This document shows positions 27,750 through 37,017 of a stretch of DNA of 64,000 nucleotides, in pieces (within the stretch, counting starts at the first letter, position 1; each line of letters starts with the position of its first letter). The DNA is taken from the NCBI RefSeq assembly GCF_003268595.1, contig NZ_CP029797.1:1447501-1511500 (forward strand), in the 5' to 3' direction. The position numbers and the translations under genes were made by a program. The notes under the pieces are model-generated. The model worked only from the letters and a program-made list of their open reading frames with translations. It did no database searches and was not told where the DNA came from. The stretch comes from Paraliobacillus zengyii (GTDB taxonomy: Bacteria; Bacillota; Bacilli; Bacillales; Amphibacillaceae).

Positions 27750-29414
27750 ATGAATAAGAAGTGGTGGAAAGAAGCAGTAGCCTATCAGATTTATCCAAGA
27801 AGCTTTATGGATTCAAATGGTGATGGGATTGGAGATATCCAAGGTGCCATTCAAAAGCTTGATTATTTAAAAAATCTTGGTATTGATGTAATCTGGATGA
27901 GTCCAATTTACCAATCACCAAATGATGATAATGGTTACGACATAAGTGATTATCAGGATATTATGGATGAGTTTGGGACAATGGAAGATTTTGATCAATT
28001 ACTAGAAGAGACACATAAACGAGGGATGAAAATCATTATGGACTTAGTGATAAACCATACATCTGATGAACATCCATGGTTTATTGAATCGCGTTCTTCT
28101 AAAAATAATGCCTATCGTGATTATTATATATGGAAAAAAGGTGAAAACGGGAAAGAACCAAATAATTGGGAGTCGATTTTTAATGGATCTGCCTGGGAGT
28201 ATGATGAAAAAACAAATGAATATTTTATGCATGTATTCTCTAGAAAACAGCCAGATTTAAATTGGGAGAATAAAGCGGTAAGAGATGAATTATACAAGAT
28301 GGTAAATTGGTGGTTGGATAAAGGTATAGACGGTTTTAGAGTCGATGCCATCTCCCACATAAAAAAAACAGAAGGGTATCCTGATATGCCTAACCCGAAT
28401 AAGTTAACATATGTACCATCATTTAAAGGACATATGAATCGACCAGGTATTGATACATTTCTTAGTGAATTTGCAGAAAAGACACTCCATCATTATGACA
28501 TTATGACTGTCGGCGAAGCGAATGGTGTGAAAGTAGAAGACGCTGATCAGTGGGTTGGAGAAACTAAAGGTTACTTTAATATGATTTTTCAATTTGAACA
28601 TTTAGATTTATGGGGAAAAGGTTCATCGAATGGACTAGATATTCATGCATTTAAAGAAACACTAACCAAATGGCAAACTGGTCTTGATGGAGTTGGATGG
28701 AATGCGCTATTTCTAGAAAACCATGATCAGCCAAGATCAGTCTCCACATGGGGAAATGATACTAATTTGCGTCAAACTTCAGCAAAGGCTTTGGCAACCT
28801 TATATTTCCTCATGCAAGGCACGCCATTTATCTATCAAGGACAAGAAATAGGCATGACAAATGTTCAATTTGATTCAATTGATGAGTATAACGATATCGC
28901 AATAAAAAATCTCTATAAAAAAGAACGAAAAGAAGGGAAATCGCATCAGAAAGTAATGGAAGTGATTTGGAAGAGTGGTCGTGATAATTCGCGGACACCG
29001 ATGCAATGGTCAAGCGCGAATAATGCTGGTTTTACAACAGGCAAACCATGGCTCAAAGTTAACCCGAATTATGCTGACATAAATGTCGAACAAAACTTAG
29101 AAGATCCGAACTCCATCTATCATTATTACAAGAAATTGATCACACTACGACGATCTAGTGAGACGTTACTATATGGTAGCTATGATTTAATAGGAGAAGA
29201 ACATGACTACGTGTATGCATACACAAGAACACACGATGATAATACCGTATTGATTACAGTGAATTTATTTGAAAGTGAAACAACGATCACGTTACCAGAT
29301 GAATTTAAAAATAAAGAACGGTCATTATTGCTTAGTAATTATAAGGTTCAGGAAAGCAATACTACAACCTTATCATTACAACCTTACGAAGCGAGAGTGT
29401 ATCAATTAAAGTAA
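27750..29414 (+). CDS. alpha-glucosidase (GH13), probably alpha-1,4-active
   Basis: A 554-residue paralogue of the preceding enzyme. The nucleophile is Asp199 in GFRVDAISHIKK, the acid/base Glu256 in VGEANG and the third acid Asp326 in NHDQPRS. Ala follows the nucleophile, whereas the neighbour has Val; in GH13 alpha-glucosidases Ala or Thr here goes with alpha-1,4 activity. The pair would hydrolyse mixed-linkage oligosaccharides such as panose fully. Strong RBS (GAGGGGG). Ends at a bidirectional terminator. Confidence 0.9.
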   Translation: MNKKWWKEAVAYQIYPRSFMDSNGDGIGDIQGAIQKLDYLKNLGIDVIWMSPIYQSPNDDNGYDISDYQDIMDEFGTMEDFDQLLEETHKRGMKIIMDLVINHTSDEHPWFIESRSSKNNAYRDYYIWKKGENGKEPNNWESIFNGSAWEYDEKTNEYFMHVFSRKQPDLNWENKAVRDELYKMVNWWLDKGIDGFRVDAISHIKKTEGYPDMPNPNKLTYVPSFKGHMNRPGIDTFLSEFAEKTLHHYDIMTVGEANGVKVEDADQWVGETKGYFNMIFQFEHLDLWGKGSSNGLDIHAFKETLTKWQTGLDGVGWNALFLENHDQPRSVSTWGNDTNLRQTSAKALATLYFLMQGTPFIYQGQEIGMTNVQFDSIDEYNDIAIKNLYKKERKEGKSHQKVMEVIWKSGRDNSRTPMQWSSANNAGFTTGKPWLKVNPNYADINVEQNLEDPNSIYHYYKKLITLRRSSETLLYGSYDLIGEEHDYVYAYTRTHDDNTVLITVNLFESETTITLPDEFKNKERSLLLSNYKVQESNTTTLSLQPYEARVYQLK

Positions 29415-29420
29415 AAAGTA

Positions 29421-29454
29421 AAAAGGATCTATCCAACTCTGGATAGATCCTTTT
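29421..29454. terminator. bidirectional terminator between sugar operons
   Basis: A 14-bp perfect stem (29421-29434 with 29441-29454, loop 6) with A and T runs at its ends. Confidence 0.88.
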
Positions 29455-29479
29455 CGTGATTCAACAAACCTTGACAACT

Positions 29480-30301
29480 TTATTTAACAGCACCATCAGC
29501 TATACCTTTAATAATGTACTTTTGTAAGAACATATATAAGATAATTATTGGAATAATCGCTAACACTAACGCAGCTAATGCTAAATGCCATTGTGTTGAA
29601 TACTCACCAAAGAAATAAAAAGTTTTCAAAGGAATCGTATACATTCCTTCTTTATTTATTACTATGGATGGTAAGAGATAATCATTCCAAAACCAAATTG
29701 CATTTAGTACGATAACCGTTACCGTTGTTGGACGTAACATGGGGAGGATGATATAGCGATATACTTGAAATCTATTACATCCATCAATAATAGCTGCTTC
29801 ATCAAGAGAGGTTGGAATACCCCTTAGAGCCCCAAAGAAGAGGAAAACAGCTAAACTAGACCCTAGCCCTAAGTACATAATGGAAATTCCAAAACGATTT
29901 AACATATCGAAAGAACCAAAAATGGATACTAAGGGAATCATAATTGCTTGGAATGGGACCAACATCAAGATTGCAAACAAAAAGTAAATAAGTGTACTCG
30001 TTTTCGTTTTCCTTCTAGATAGTGCATATGCTGCCATAGAAGAGAAAATAACAATTAACAATATACTAAAACCTGTTATAAAAACAGAGTTTAAAAAGCT
30101 TCTTACGAAATCGAGTTGTATAAAAGCTTCAGGATAATTGGCTACAGTTCCGTCATTAGGTAGTCCTAACGTATTCGTGAAGATTTCTCCTTTTGTTTTA
30201 AAGGAGTTGACGATCACTAAATAAAACGGATAAATCCAAATTACTGAAGTTATAAAGCCTAGAAATAAATAGATATATACAGATAGCTTCTGCTGTTTCA
30301 T
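29480..30301 (-). CDS. sugar ABC transporter permease, MalG type
   Basis: A 273-residue permease with six helices and EAA loop LDEAAIIDGCNRFQVYRYIILP. It is a close paralogue of the permease at 23339-24154; the C-termini differ by only a few residues (IIKGIADGAVK against IIAGVAEGAVK). It is the last gene of the second importer operon, overlapping its partner by one base. The operon has no ATPase gene. Confidence 0.92.
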   Translation of the reverse strand: MKQQKLSVYIYLFLGFITSVIWIYPFYLVIVNSFKTKGEIFTNTLGLPNDGTVANYPEAFIQLDFVRSFLNSVFITGFSILLIVIFSSMAAYALSRRKTKTSTLIYFLFAILMLVPFQAIMIPLVSIFGSFDMLNRFGISIMYLGLGSSLAVFLFFGALRGIPTSLDEAAIIDGCNRFQVYRYIILPMLRPTTVTVIVLNAIWFWNDYLLPSIVINKEGMYTIPLKTFYFFGEYSTQWHLALAALVLAIIPIIILYMFLQKYIIKGIADGAVK

Positions 30302-31167
30302 TACAAATCGACCTCTCTTTTACGTGTAATATAAATTTGTAAGACAGATATTATTGTAATAATCACCAAAAAGATAACAGCTTTAGCTTGGGCATAACCC
30401 ATTTCCTGAATTTTAAAAGCTGTATTATAAATGTTCATTGTCGCCATTTCGGTCGAGCTAAAAGGCCCACCAGCAGTTAGTGCCATATTTTGATCATACA
30501 CTTTAAAGGCATTTGAAAGTGTCAAGAACATACTAATTGTGAATGCTGGTGCAACTAAAGGAAATTTAATCTTCCAAAATTTCTGCCAAGCATTCGCACC
30601 ATCAATCGTGGAAGCTTCTAATAATTCTTCTGGCACATTATTCAAAAACGATATATAAATAACCATTATATAGCCACTCATTTGCCATACAAATAAGATA
30701 ACTAAACCCCAAAAGCCGGTATTTGTATCTGATAACCATCCATTAAAGGCATCAATTCCTGTAATTTCTCCTATACTCGCAAAAGCTTTTAAAAAGATAA
30801 ACTGCCAGATAAAACCTAAAATGATGCCACCTATTAGATTTGGCATAAAGTAAATAGTTCTGAATAAGGTACTAGTGATTTTGCTGAACTTTTGTGTAAC
30901 TAATAATGCAAAACCAAGTCCTAGTGCGTTAATACCAATTACAGATGCTATTGAAAACCCTGCTGTAAATAGCATACTATCCCAGAATTGTCCATCGCTT
31001 ATTAATCTTGTATAGTTGTCTAATCCAATAAAGGCAGCAACTTGAAAACCGTTATATTCTGTGAAAGAGTAGTAGATACCTTGAATAAACGGGATGATTA
31101 TGACAAGTGTAATTGCTAATAAACAAGGAATTAAAAACATCCAATAAGAACTTTTTTTGAAAGTCAC
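30301..31167 (-). CDS. sugar ABC transporter permease, MalF type
   Basis: A 288-residue permease with six helices and EAA loop ELLEASTIDGANAWQKFWKIKFPLVAP. It is clearly paralogous to the permease at 22479-23339 (shared MPNLIGGIILGFIWQFIF and NTGFWGLVIL segments). It forms the channel with the next gene and follows its binding protein after an intercistronic hairpin. Confidence 0.92.
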   Translation of the reverse strand: MTFKKSSYWMFLIPCLLAITLVIIIPFIQGIYYSFTEYNGFQVAAFIGLDNYTRLISDGQFWDSMLFTAGFSIASVIGINALGLGFALLVTQKFSKITSTLFRTIYFMPNLIGGIILGFIWQFIFLKAFASIGEITGIDAFNGWLSDTNTGFWGLVILFVWQMSGYIMVIYISFLNNVPEELLEASTIDGANAWQKFWKIKFPLVAPAFTISMFLTLSNAFKVYDQNMALTAGGPFSSTEMATMNIYNTAFKIQEMGYAQAKAVIFLVIITIISVLQIYITRKREVDL

Positions 31168-31234
31168 GAATATCCAACCTTTCTATTTAACGCATAGTGT
31201 CGAAAAAAAGTTCGACTCTATCATTTAAATTATC

Positions 31235-31280
31235 CTGGTTCAATCGTACGTTAAGTGTGATAAACGGACGATTGAACCAG
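31235..31280 (-). terminator. intercistronic hairpin after the second binding-protein gene
   Basis: CTGGTTCAATCGT (31235-31247) pairs with ACGATTGAACCAG (31268-31280), a 13-bp stem with a 20-base loop on the minus-strand transcript. It probably sets a high ratio of binding protein to permease mRNA. Confidence 0.6.
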
Positions 31281-31294
31281 ATTAAAATTTCACT

Positions 31295-32572
31295 TTATCT
31301 CATTTTAGAATAGTTTTCTTTTGTCACTTCTTCAAAGTCCTCCCATGTAATGTCACCATTTAGATACTTTTGAAATTCAGGAAAGAGAGCTGTTGAAAAG
31401 AATCCATCTGGATATTGGTTATTTGCCCATACACCAGTTTCACCGTTCATTAGCATTTCATAAATAGTTTTAGATACTTCATCTGCTATTGCATCTGTAT
31501 CATAGCCTTCATGTGCAGGTATATATTTAAAATCACTCATAATTTTCTCTTGACCATAATCAGAGGTGTACATCCAATCCATAAATGCTTTGGATTCTTC
31601 GACAGACGCTTCATCTTTGTCACCGTTTATTCCCCAGAACCAAGAGGGACCTGCAATTATTTTACCTTCAGTATCATCTTCCACATACATCGGTAAGATA
31701 CCAAGCTTTTCACTTGCAAAGCTCTCATCAATGCTGTCTAAGGATGGGATAATCCAGTTACCTTGATGTATAATAGCAACTTGCCCACCTGCAAACATTT
31801 CTTCCACTGATGTACTATAATCTAATGATAATATTGGCTGTGCATTGTATTGATTGAACAAGTCAGTATATTCTTTCATTCTACTTCCGTATTCAAGATC
31901 TAATTGTTCAGATTCATAAGCTTCAATTACGCTATTGTTAAATTCAGGTGAAGTAAAATGACTTGAAAATTGACTTACAACCCAATCTTCTTTTCCGCTA
32001 AAAGCGAACACGGACTCTAAACCAAGTTCTTCTTTTTGGCTATCGATCGTTTCCACAGCCTCGACAAAATCTTGATAAGAACCTATGCTTTCTGGATCTA
32101 CTCCAGCTTGATTAAATATATCTTTATTAATCATCCAACTATAACCTTCTATATTTAGAGGGATGCCATAAGGCGTGCCATCCAGTGTTGCCCCCTCTAA
32201 TGTGCCATCAATTGCAGTCTTAGCAGATTCCATTTCAGATACATCAATTAAATAATCTTGATATTTTGCAACATCAGATAGTCCCCCCAATAAAAAGATA
32301 TTAGGTTCATCGTTTGATGAAAACTTTGCTTGTAATGCTGATGTTGCGTCTTGTCCGCCACCAACCGTAGTTAAATTAATCTTTACATCGGGATTCTCTT
32401 CTTCATATTTTGCTATCATTTCTTCTAGTTGATCTTTTGTTTCTACTTTAATATTAAAAATGGATAGTTCAACTTGATCGTTGTTACCGCTTTCAGTATT
32501 TGTCGAACAAGCAGATCCTATTAGTAAAAATACTGTCAGTGTAAAAAATAATCCTATTAATCTTTTTTTCAT
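31295..32572 (-). CDS. sugar ABC transporter substrate-binding lipoprotein
   Basis: A 425-residue CUT1-type binding lipoprotein, lipobox IGSACS (Cys22). It resembles the protein at 21112-22407 throughout (TVGGGQDA, FNNS/FNND, SLDYS, HQGNW, WMYTS), so the two importers arose from one cassette. The substrate may have diverged: this one is near an alpha-xylosidase gene. ATG 32572 lies behind GGAGGGTT. No LacI-type operator is seen upstream, unlike the first cassette. Confidence 0.9.
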   Translation of the reverse strand: MKKRLIGLFFTLTVFLLIGSACSTNTESGNNDQVELSIFNIKVETKDQLEEMIAKYEEENPDVKINLTTVGGGQDATSALQAKFSSNDEPNIFLLGGLSDVAKYQDYLIDVSEMESAKTAIDGTLEGATLDGTPYGIPLNIEGYSWMINKDIFNQAGVDPESIGSYQDFVEAVETIDSQKEELGLESVFAFSGKEDWVVSQFSSHFTSPEFNNSVIEAYESEQLDLEYGSRMKEYTDLFNQYNAQPILSLDYSTSVEEMFAGGQVAIIHQGNWIIPSLDSIDESFASEKLGILPMYVEDDTEGKIIAGPSWFWGINGDKDEASVEESKAFMDWMYTSDYGQEKIMSDFKYIPAHEGYDTDAIADEVSKTIYEMLMNGETGVWANNQYPDGFFSTALFPEFQKYLNGDITWEDFEEVTKENYSKMR

Positions 32573-32747
32573 ATTAACCCTCCTAAAAGTAATTACCTTC
32601 CAGATTTCAAGTGTATCTATACAAATGTTTATCTACAACATGGCCATTGTCTTACTTACAAGGAAAAAAACTATGAATTGCAGAGGAACCTATCACCTCC
32701 TAAATATATTATAATAAGTCAACTTTCATACTAGGGCTATAAAAGAT

Positions 32748-35066
32748 TTACAATACAATATTTAATTCATGTGAACCATGAAGCTTAATTTTTACTTCTC
32801 CTGAATCTGTTTCTAACTCCCCGCTTGAAATGGAGCTAATCGTATCATATCCTTTAAGCACAATGGAATAATTTAATTCTTTCATATTCGTTTCAATAGC
32901 AATATGCTTACCTTTTTTTATAGCTGTGACGTTACCAATTTGCTTACCATCGAGATTGGTAACAGAGGTTTCTGCTAGTAAGTCATCTTTTAGTTCATAA
33001 ATTGTAAAAGTAACATTTTCAGCAAATTCATAATCAGGTCGATCATTTTTTTCACCTAAAGCTAAAATCGTGTTCTCCTTAACAAATATAGGCATATCAA
33101 GGTAATTATACTTTTTGCTTTGCCAAGAACCGCCTTTTACCACGTTACCAGTTAATAAATGTGTCCAGTTACCATCAGGTAAATAGTACGTACCGACACC
33201 TTCCTCATTAAAGATAGGAGCGACTAACAATGAATCACCAAACATATATTGTCGATCAAGTACATGTGTGTTTGGATCTTGAGAAAATTCTAGTAACATA
33301 GGTCGCATTACTGGGACACCTGTCAGGTGATTATCAACAGATGTACGATAAATGTAAGGCATTAATTTATTTTTTAATTTAGCAAAGTGTTTCGTCACTG
33401 CAACAGCTTCTTCATCGTAAAGCCATGGGACACGATACGAAGAGCTTCCATGTAAACGACTGTGACTAGATAAAAGTCCAAAAGCTGTCCATCGTTTAAA
33501 TAAGTCTGGGCTTGCTGTATTTTCAAATCCACCTATGTCGTGGCTCCAATAACCAAAACCTGAAAGTGAAAGAGATAAGCCGCCACGTAGGCTCTCAGCC
33601 ATTGATTCATATGTTGCGTCACAATCACCACCCCAATGAACGGGGAATTTCTGACTTCCAACTGTAGCTGATCTTGCAAAAACCACTGCTTCTTGTTCGC
33701 CTTTTTCTTTCTTTAATAACTCAAATACCACTTCGTTATATTTATAGGCATAATAATTGTGCATGCGATCTGGATCAGAGCCATCAAAATATGAAACATC
33801 TATTGGTATTCTTTCACCAAAATCAGTTTTGAAGCAATCTACACCCATGTCTAACAGTTCTTTCAGTTTCGATTGATACCATTTACAAGCAGCAGGGTTT
33901 GTGAAATCAACAATTCCCATGCCAGCTTGCCATAAATCCCACTGCCATACGTCACCATTATTCTTTTTGATTAGGTAGTCCATTTCAGCTGCTTCATCAA
34001 ATAATGGTGATTTTTCTGCAATATATGGATTAATCCAAACACAAATCTTTAATCCTTTTGCTTTTAAACGTTGTAACATTGATTCAGGATCTGGGAATGC
34101 ATCCTCATCCCATTTAAAATTACTCCATTGGAATTCTTTCATCCAAAAGCAATCAAAATGAAAAACACGTAATGGTATATCACGTTCTGCCATCCCGTCA
34201 ATAAAGTGATTGACAGTTTCTTCATTGTAGTCTGTTGTAAATGAAGTGGAGAGCCACAAGCCAAAAGACCAAGCAGGTGGTAACGCTGGTTTACCTGCTA
34301 GTTGTGTATAGTTACGTAATATTCCTTTTGAATTGGTACCGCTTACAATATAATACTCTAGCATTTCTCCCTCAACACTAAACTGTGTTTTGGAAACTGC
34401 CTCAGCACCTACTTCAAAACTTACATTTTCCGGATGATTAACTAATACACCATATCCACGATTGCTTAGGTAGAAAGGGATGTTTTTATAGGCTTGCTCT
34501 GAGCTTGTTCCACCATCTTCATTCCATATATCAACCGCTTGCCCGTTTCTCACAAAAGGGGTAAAGCGTTCACCTAATCCATAAATATATTCCCCAACAT
34601 TGAGGTTCAATTGACTGCGGATATAACTTTCTTTCTCTGGTCCTTGAACCCAAGCAATCCCTTTTGTATCTAACTGTGTAAGTTTTTTATCGCCATAATA
34701 AAATTGAATAGTAAATGGATCTCGTTCGACTCTTACTTTCATATTTCCACTATGAAAGATGGTTTCTTCTGCTCCATTTTCAGTAGTAAAGTTTAATGGA
34801 ATCGAATTATCAATTAACTCAAAGTTGGGCGTTTTGTTTTTTGCTCCTTTATGATGCCAGGCTCTTACTCGAATTACATCTTCCAATGGTGAAGATAATT
34901 GAATCGTAAGGGAAGAAGTGTTTAATGTATCCCCTCTGTCTTTAATAACTTTACATGGTGCATAAAGTGTTAATATGTCCTTCGTTTCCGATGTATCACG
35001 AATAACATATGGATGATTAATCGTAAAACCTTCTTTAGTAAGCCAGTATCCATTCGTAAATTTCAT
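32748..35066 (-). CDS. yicI: alpha-xylosidase (GH31, YicI type)
   Basis: A 772-residue cytosolic GH31 enzyme of full family length. The nucleophile Asp415 sits in CFKTDFGERIP and the acid/base Asp481 in HWGGDCDATYESM, the YicI arrangement. ERIP after the nucleophile is typical of alpha-xylosidase rather than alpha-glucosidase subgroups. It would release xylose from isoprimeverose or xyloglucan oligosaccharides. It lies upstream of the second importer on the same strand, 175 bases away, and is divergent to an AraC-type regulator, which suggests a xyloside uptake and hydrolysis unit. Confidence 0.92.
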   Translation of the reverse strand: MKFTNGYWLTKEGFTINHPYVIRDTSETKDILTLYAPCKVIKDRGDTLNTSSLTIQLSSPLEDVIRVRAWHHKGAKNKTPNFELIDNSIPLNFTTENGAEETIFHSGNMKVRVERDPFTIQFYYGDKKLTQLDTKGIAWVQGPEKESYIRSQLNLNVGEYIYGLGERFTPFVRNGQAVDIWNEDGGTSSEQAYKNIPFYLSNRGYGVLVNHPENVSFEVGAEAVSKTQFSVEGEMLEYYIVSGTNSKGILRNYTQLAGKPALPPAWSFGLWLSTSFTTDYNEETVNHFIDGMAERDIPLRVFHFDCFWMKEFQWSNFKWDEDAFPDPESMLQRLKAKGLKICVWINPYIAEKSPLFDEAAEMDYLIKKNNGDVWQWDLWQAGMGIVDFTNPAACKWYQSKLKELLDMGVDCFKTDFGERIPIDVSYFDGSDPDRMHNYYAYKYNEVVFELLKKEKGEQEAVVFARSATVGSQKFPVHWGGDCDATYESMAESLRGGLSLSLSGFGYWSHDIGGFENTASPDLFKRWTAFGLLSSHSRLHGSSSYRVPWLYDEEAVAVTKHFAKLKNKLMPYIYRTSVDNHLTGVPVMRPMLLEFSQDPNTHVLDRQYMFGDSLLVAPIFNEEGVGTYYLPDGNWTHLLTGNVVKGGSWQSKKYNYLDMPIFVKENTILALGEKNDRPDYEFAENVTFTIYELKDDLLAETSVTNLDGKQIGNVTAIKKGKHIAIETNMKELNYSIVLKGYDTISSISSGELETDSGEVKIKLHGSHELNIVL

Positions 35067-35236
35067 TTTGACACCCCATTCATTTGATATTACGTGTATT
35101 GAATTATCTACTTCTTTTCCTAACTTTTTTATATACTTTATATTTATAATTATATTGATATTTTAACTCTTTTTATTGCACTATTCTAATATTTAATAAC
35201 ACAATTCTGATATAATGAGCAAAGGGAGGCTACTAT

Positions 35237-36151
35237 ATGGATAAATTTATGTTGTTGGAGGATAGGGAACATGGAGATAATATGTTTCCTTTTCGTGTAT
35301 ACACAGTTGATTATTTAGATGGAGATGCAATATTTAACGTACATTGGCACCATGAATTGGAGTTTATTTATGTCGAAGAAGGTAAGATTAACTTACAGGT
35401 CGGAACTGAAAATCACACATTAAGAGAAGGGCAAGCTTTTTATATACCAACCGGCCAGCTACATGGTGCCTTTCCGATTGATAAAATACCGTTTAAACTT
35501 CATGCCATTGTATTTCATTTTAATTTATTAAGAAGTTTTAGTTACGATCGGATGGAGTCGAATTATTTAGAGCAATTAGAAAATCCAGCTATTTCAAGTG
35601 CTGTTAGGTTGTTACCTAATGAAAGTGAAGGGGAGATATTGAAGATTGTAAATAAATTAATAGATGCCTATGTTAATCGAAGACCTAGTTTGGAACTCGT
35701 AATTAAGGGATATTTATTTTTATTATTTGCTGAGATGTTTGATAAACAGGTATGGAAGTATAATGATCAAATAAGTTTCAAAGATTCAAATAAAATTACT
35801 TTACTAAAAACTGTCTTAAAATACATGAACAAAAATTATAATCAAAAACTTACTGTGCTTGACTTAGCTGCACAAGTTCAAATGAGTGAAGGACACTTTA
35901 GTCGATTTTTCAAGTCTTTGGTTCGTATGACACCGATGGAATATTTAAATAAAATAAGAATTAGCAATGCTTGTAAATTGTTACAAAAAACAGATAAAAA
36001 AATGATAGAAATTGCAATGGATGTTGGTTTTAATAATCAAAGTTATTTCATCCGCCTATTCAAAAAACAAAAGGGGTGCACACCGATAGCATATAAAAGA
36101 AAAAATCCTGCTATTAATCTATCAGAAGATTCCTCACATAGACCTTCTTGA
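35237..36151 (+). CDS. AraC family transcriptional regulator
   Basis: A 304-residue regulator: an N-terminal cupin sensor domain (HWHHELEFIYVEEGKINLQVG and AFYIPTGQLHGAFP, residues ~35-90) and a C-terminal double helix-turn-helix (about 195-295; VQMSEGHFSRFFKSLVRMTPMEYLNKIR). ATG 35237 is preceded by AAAGGGAGG. It is divergent to yicI with 170 bases between, the usual place for a local activator of the alpha-xylosidase and importer genes. The ligand is probably the imported xyloside or its product. Confidence 0.9.
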   Translation: MDKFMLLEDREHGDNMFPFRVYTVDYLDGDAIFNVHWHHELEFIYVEEGKINLQVGTENHTLREGQAFYIPTGQLHGAFPIDKIPFKLHAIVFHFNLLRSFSYDRMESNYLEQLENPAISSAVRLLPNESEGEILKIVNKLIDAYVNRRPSLELVIKGYLFLLFAEMFDKQVWKYNDQISFKDSNKITLLKTVLKYMNKNYNQKLTVLDLAAQVQMSEGHFSRFFKSLVRMTPMEYLNKIRISNACKLLQKTDKKMIEIAMDVGFNNQSYFIRLFKKQKGCTPIAYKRKNPAINLSEDSSHRPS

Positions 36152-36412
36152 AAAACATGAGAGTTTGTATAATTGAAATAGTGTCATTATCAAAGAAGAA
36201 GCACTTAAACATAACAATCAAAAAATCAATTTTATATCTTTTGGGTTTGTCCTACATTAGGAAACAGTTAAGTTATTTGCCTTTTATGACTTAGGTAGCA
36301 CGAAAATGACTCATGAGATGGGCAATAGAAATAAAGAGTAAAATGGTACATCTTTAATTTTTATATGCTTAGATCAATTGTAAAGAAAGTGAAAGCTATT
36401 GCCAAACAATAA

Positions 36413-36426
36413 TGAAAACGTATACA
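36413..36426 (+). promoter_or_regulatory. cre-like CcpA site without a downstream gene
   Basis: TGAAAACGTATACA matches the cre consensus at 13 of 14 positions. The next gene on the plus strand starts 856 bases away, so it may be the relic of a lost catabolic promoter. Confidence 0.4.
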
Positions 36427-36696
36427 ATATAAGAATATGATGCTAAAAATAATGAAAATTACATATCATGAATAACGATTGGCCTTTAAGTTAACTTGTT
36501 TCTTGAAAACATATTATTGTTTAATGGATACATTTCGAATTAAGGAATATTTTTTACCAACAGATGTGTGCTCCATGTAGTGTCGTAGTAGTTAAGAAAA
36601 AAATTTAGGACTGTGATGACTCGATTAATCGTACAATCGAAACCATTTGCTGATAGGGCAACAAAGAAAGAAAGCTACGTCGGAACAATCATCAAC

Positions 36697-36857
36697 TGTG
36701 ACGTAACAGAATCTCCTGACCCGCTACTCAAGTGAAATTGACTCCCTTTCCGCAGGCACGGCTTCAGCTAACTCGGAAACAAAGAACGTTACCGAGTGGA
36801 TCTTCAGCCCGCGCTGTTCCTGCAGGAGTGTCGCCAATTTCATTTGATACGCTAGTT
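36697..36857 (+). repeat. structured dispersed repeat, copy A
   Basis: An imperfect palindrome of about 160 bases. Left mark TGTGACGTAACA (36697-36708), right mark GCTAGTT (36851-36857). Conserved blocks are GGCACGGCTTCAGCTAACT and GGATCTTCAGCCCGCGCTG. The central stem ACTCGG/CCGAGT (36771-36797) and outer stem GCAGG/CCTGC (36752-36756, 36819-36823) differ from those of copies B and C but still pair. Confidence 0.8.
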
Positions 36858-37017
36858 AGGAGAAATAAACAGCAATATTCACTATGAAGAATTAGGTTAT
36901 CTAGGGAATGAAGCAAGTTTGAAGAAAAACAGTAATTGTAATGTTGAATATAAACAATTGATAAGCTTGTCTAGCTAAAGTGTCATTATTCCATACGCAA
37001 TCATCATGTAGATTCTG

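Noticed and set aside
31199..31216. GTCGAA/TTCGAC hairpin as terminator of the binding-protein gene
   Set aside because: Its T run lies in the loop, and a stronger hairpin stands closer to the gene; it may only add to folding of the leader of the permease gene.
36530..36590. Short frame beginning ATGGATACATTTCG
   Set aside because: It has only 18 codons, lacks a ribosome site and lies in decayed gene-free sequence.
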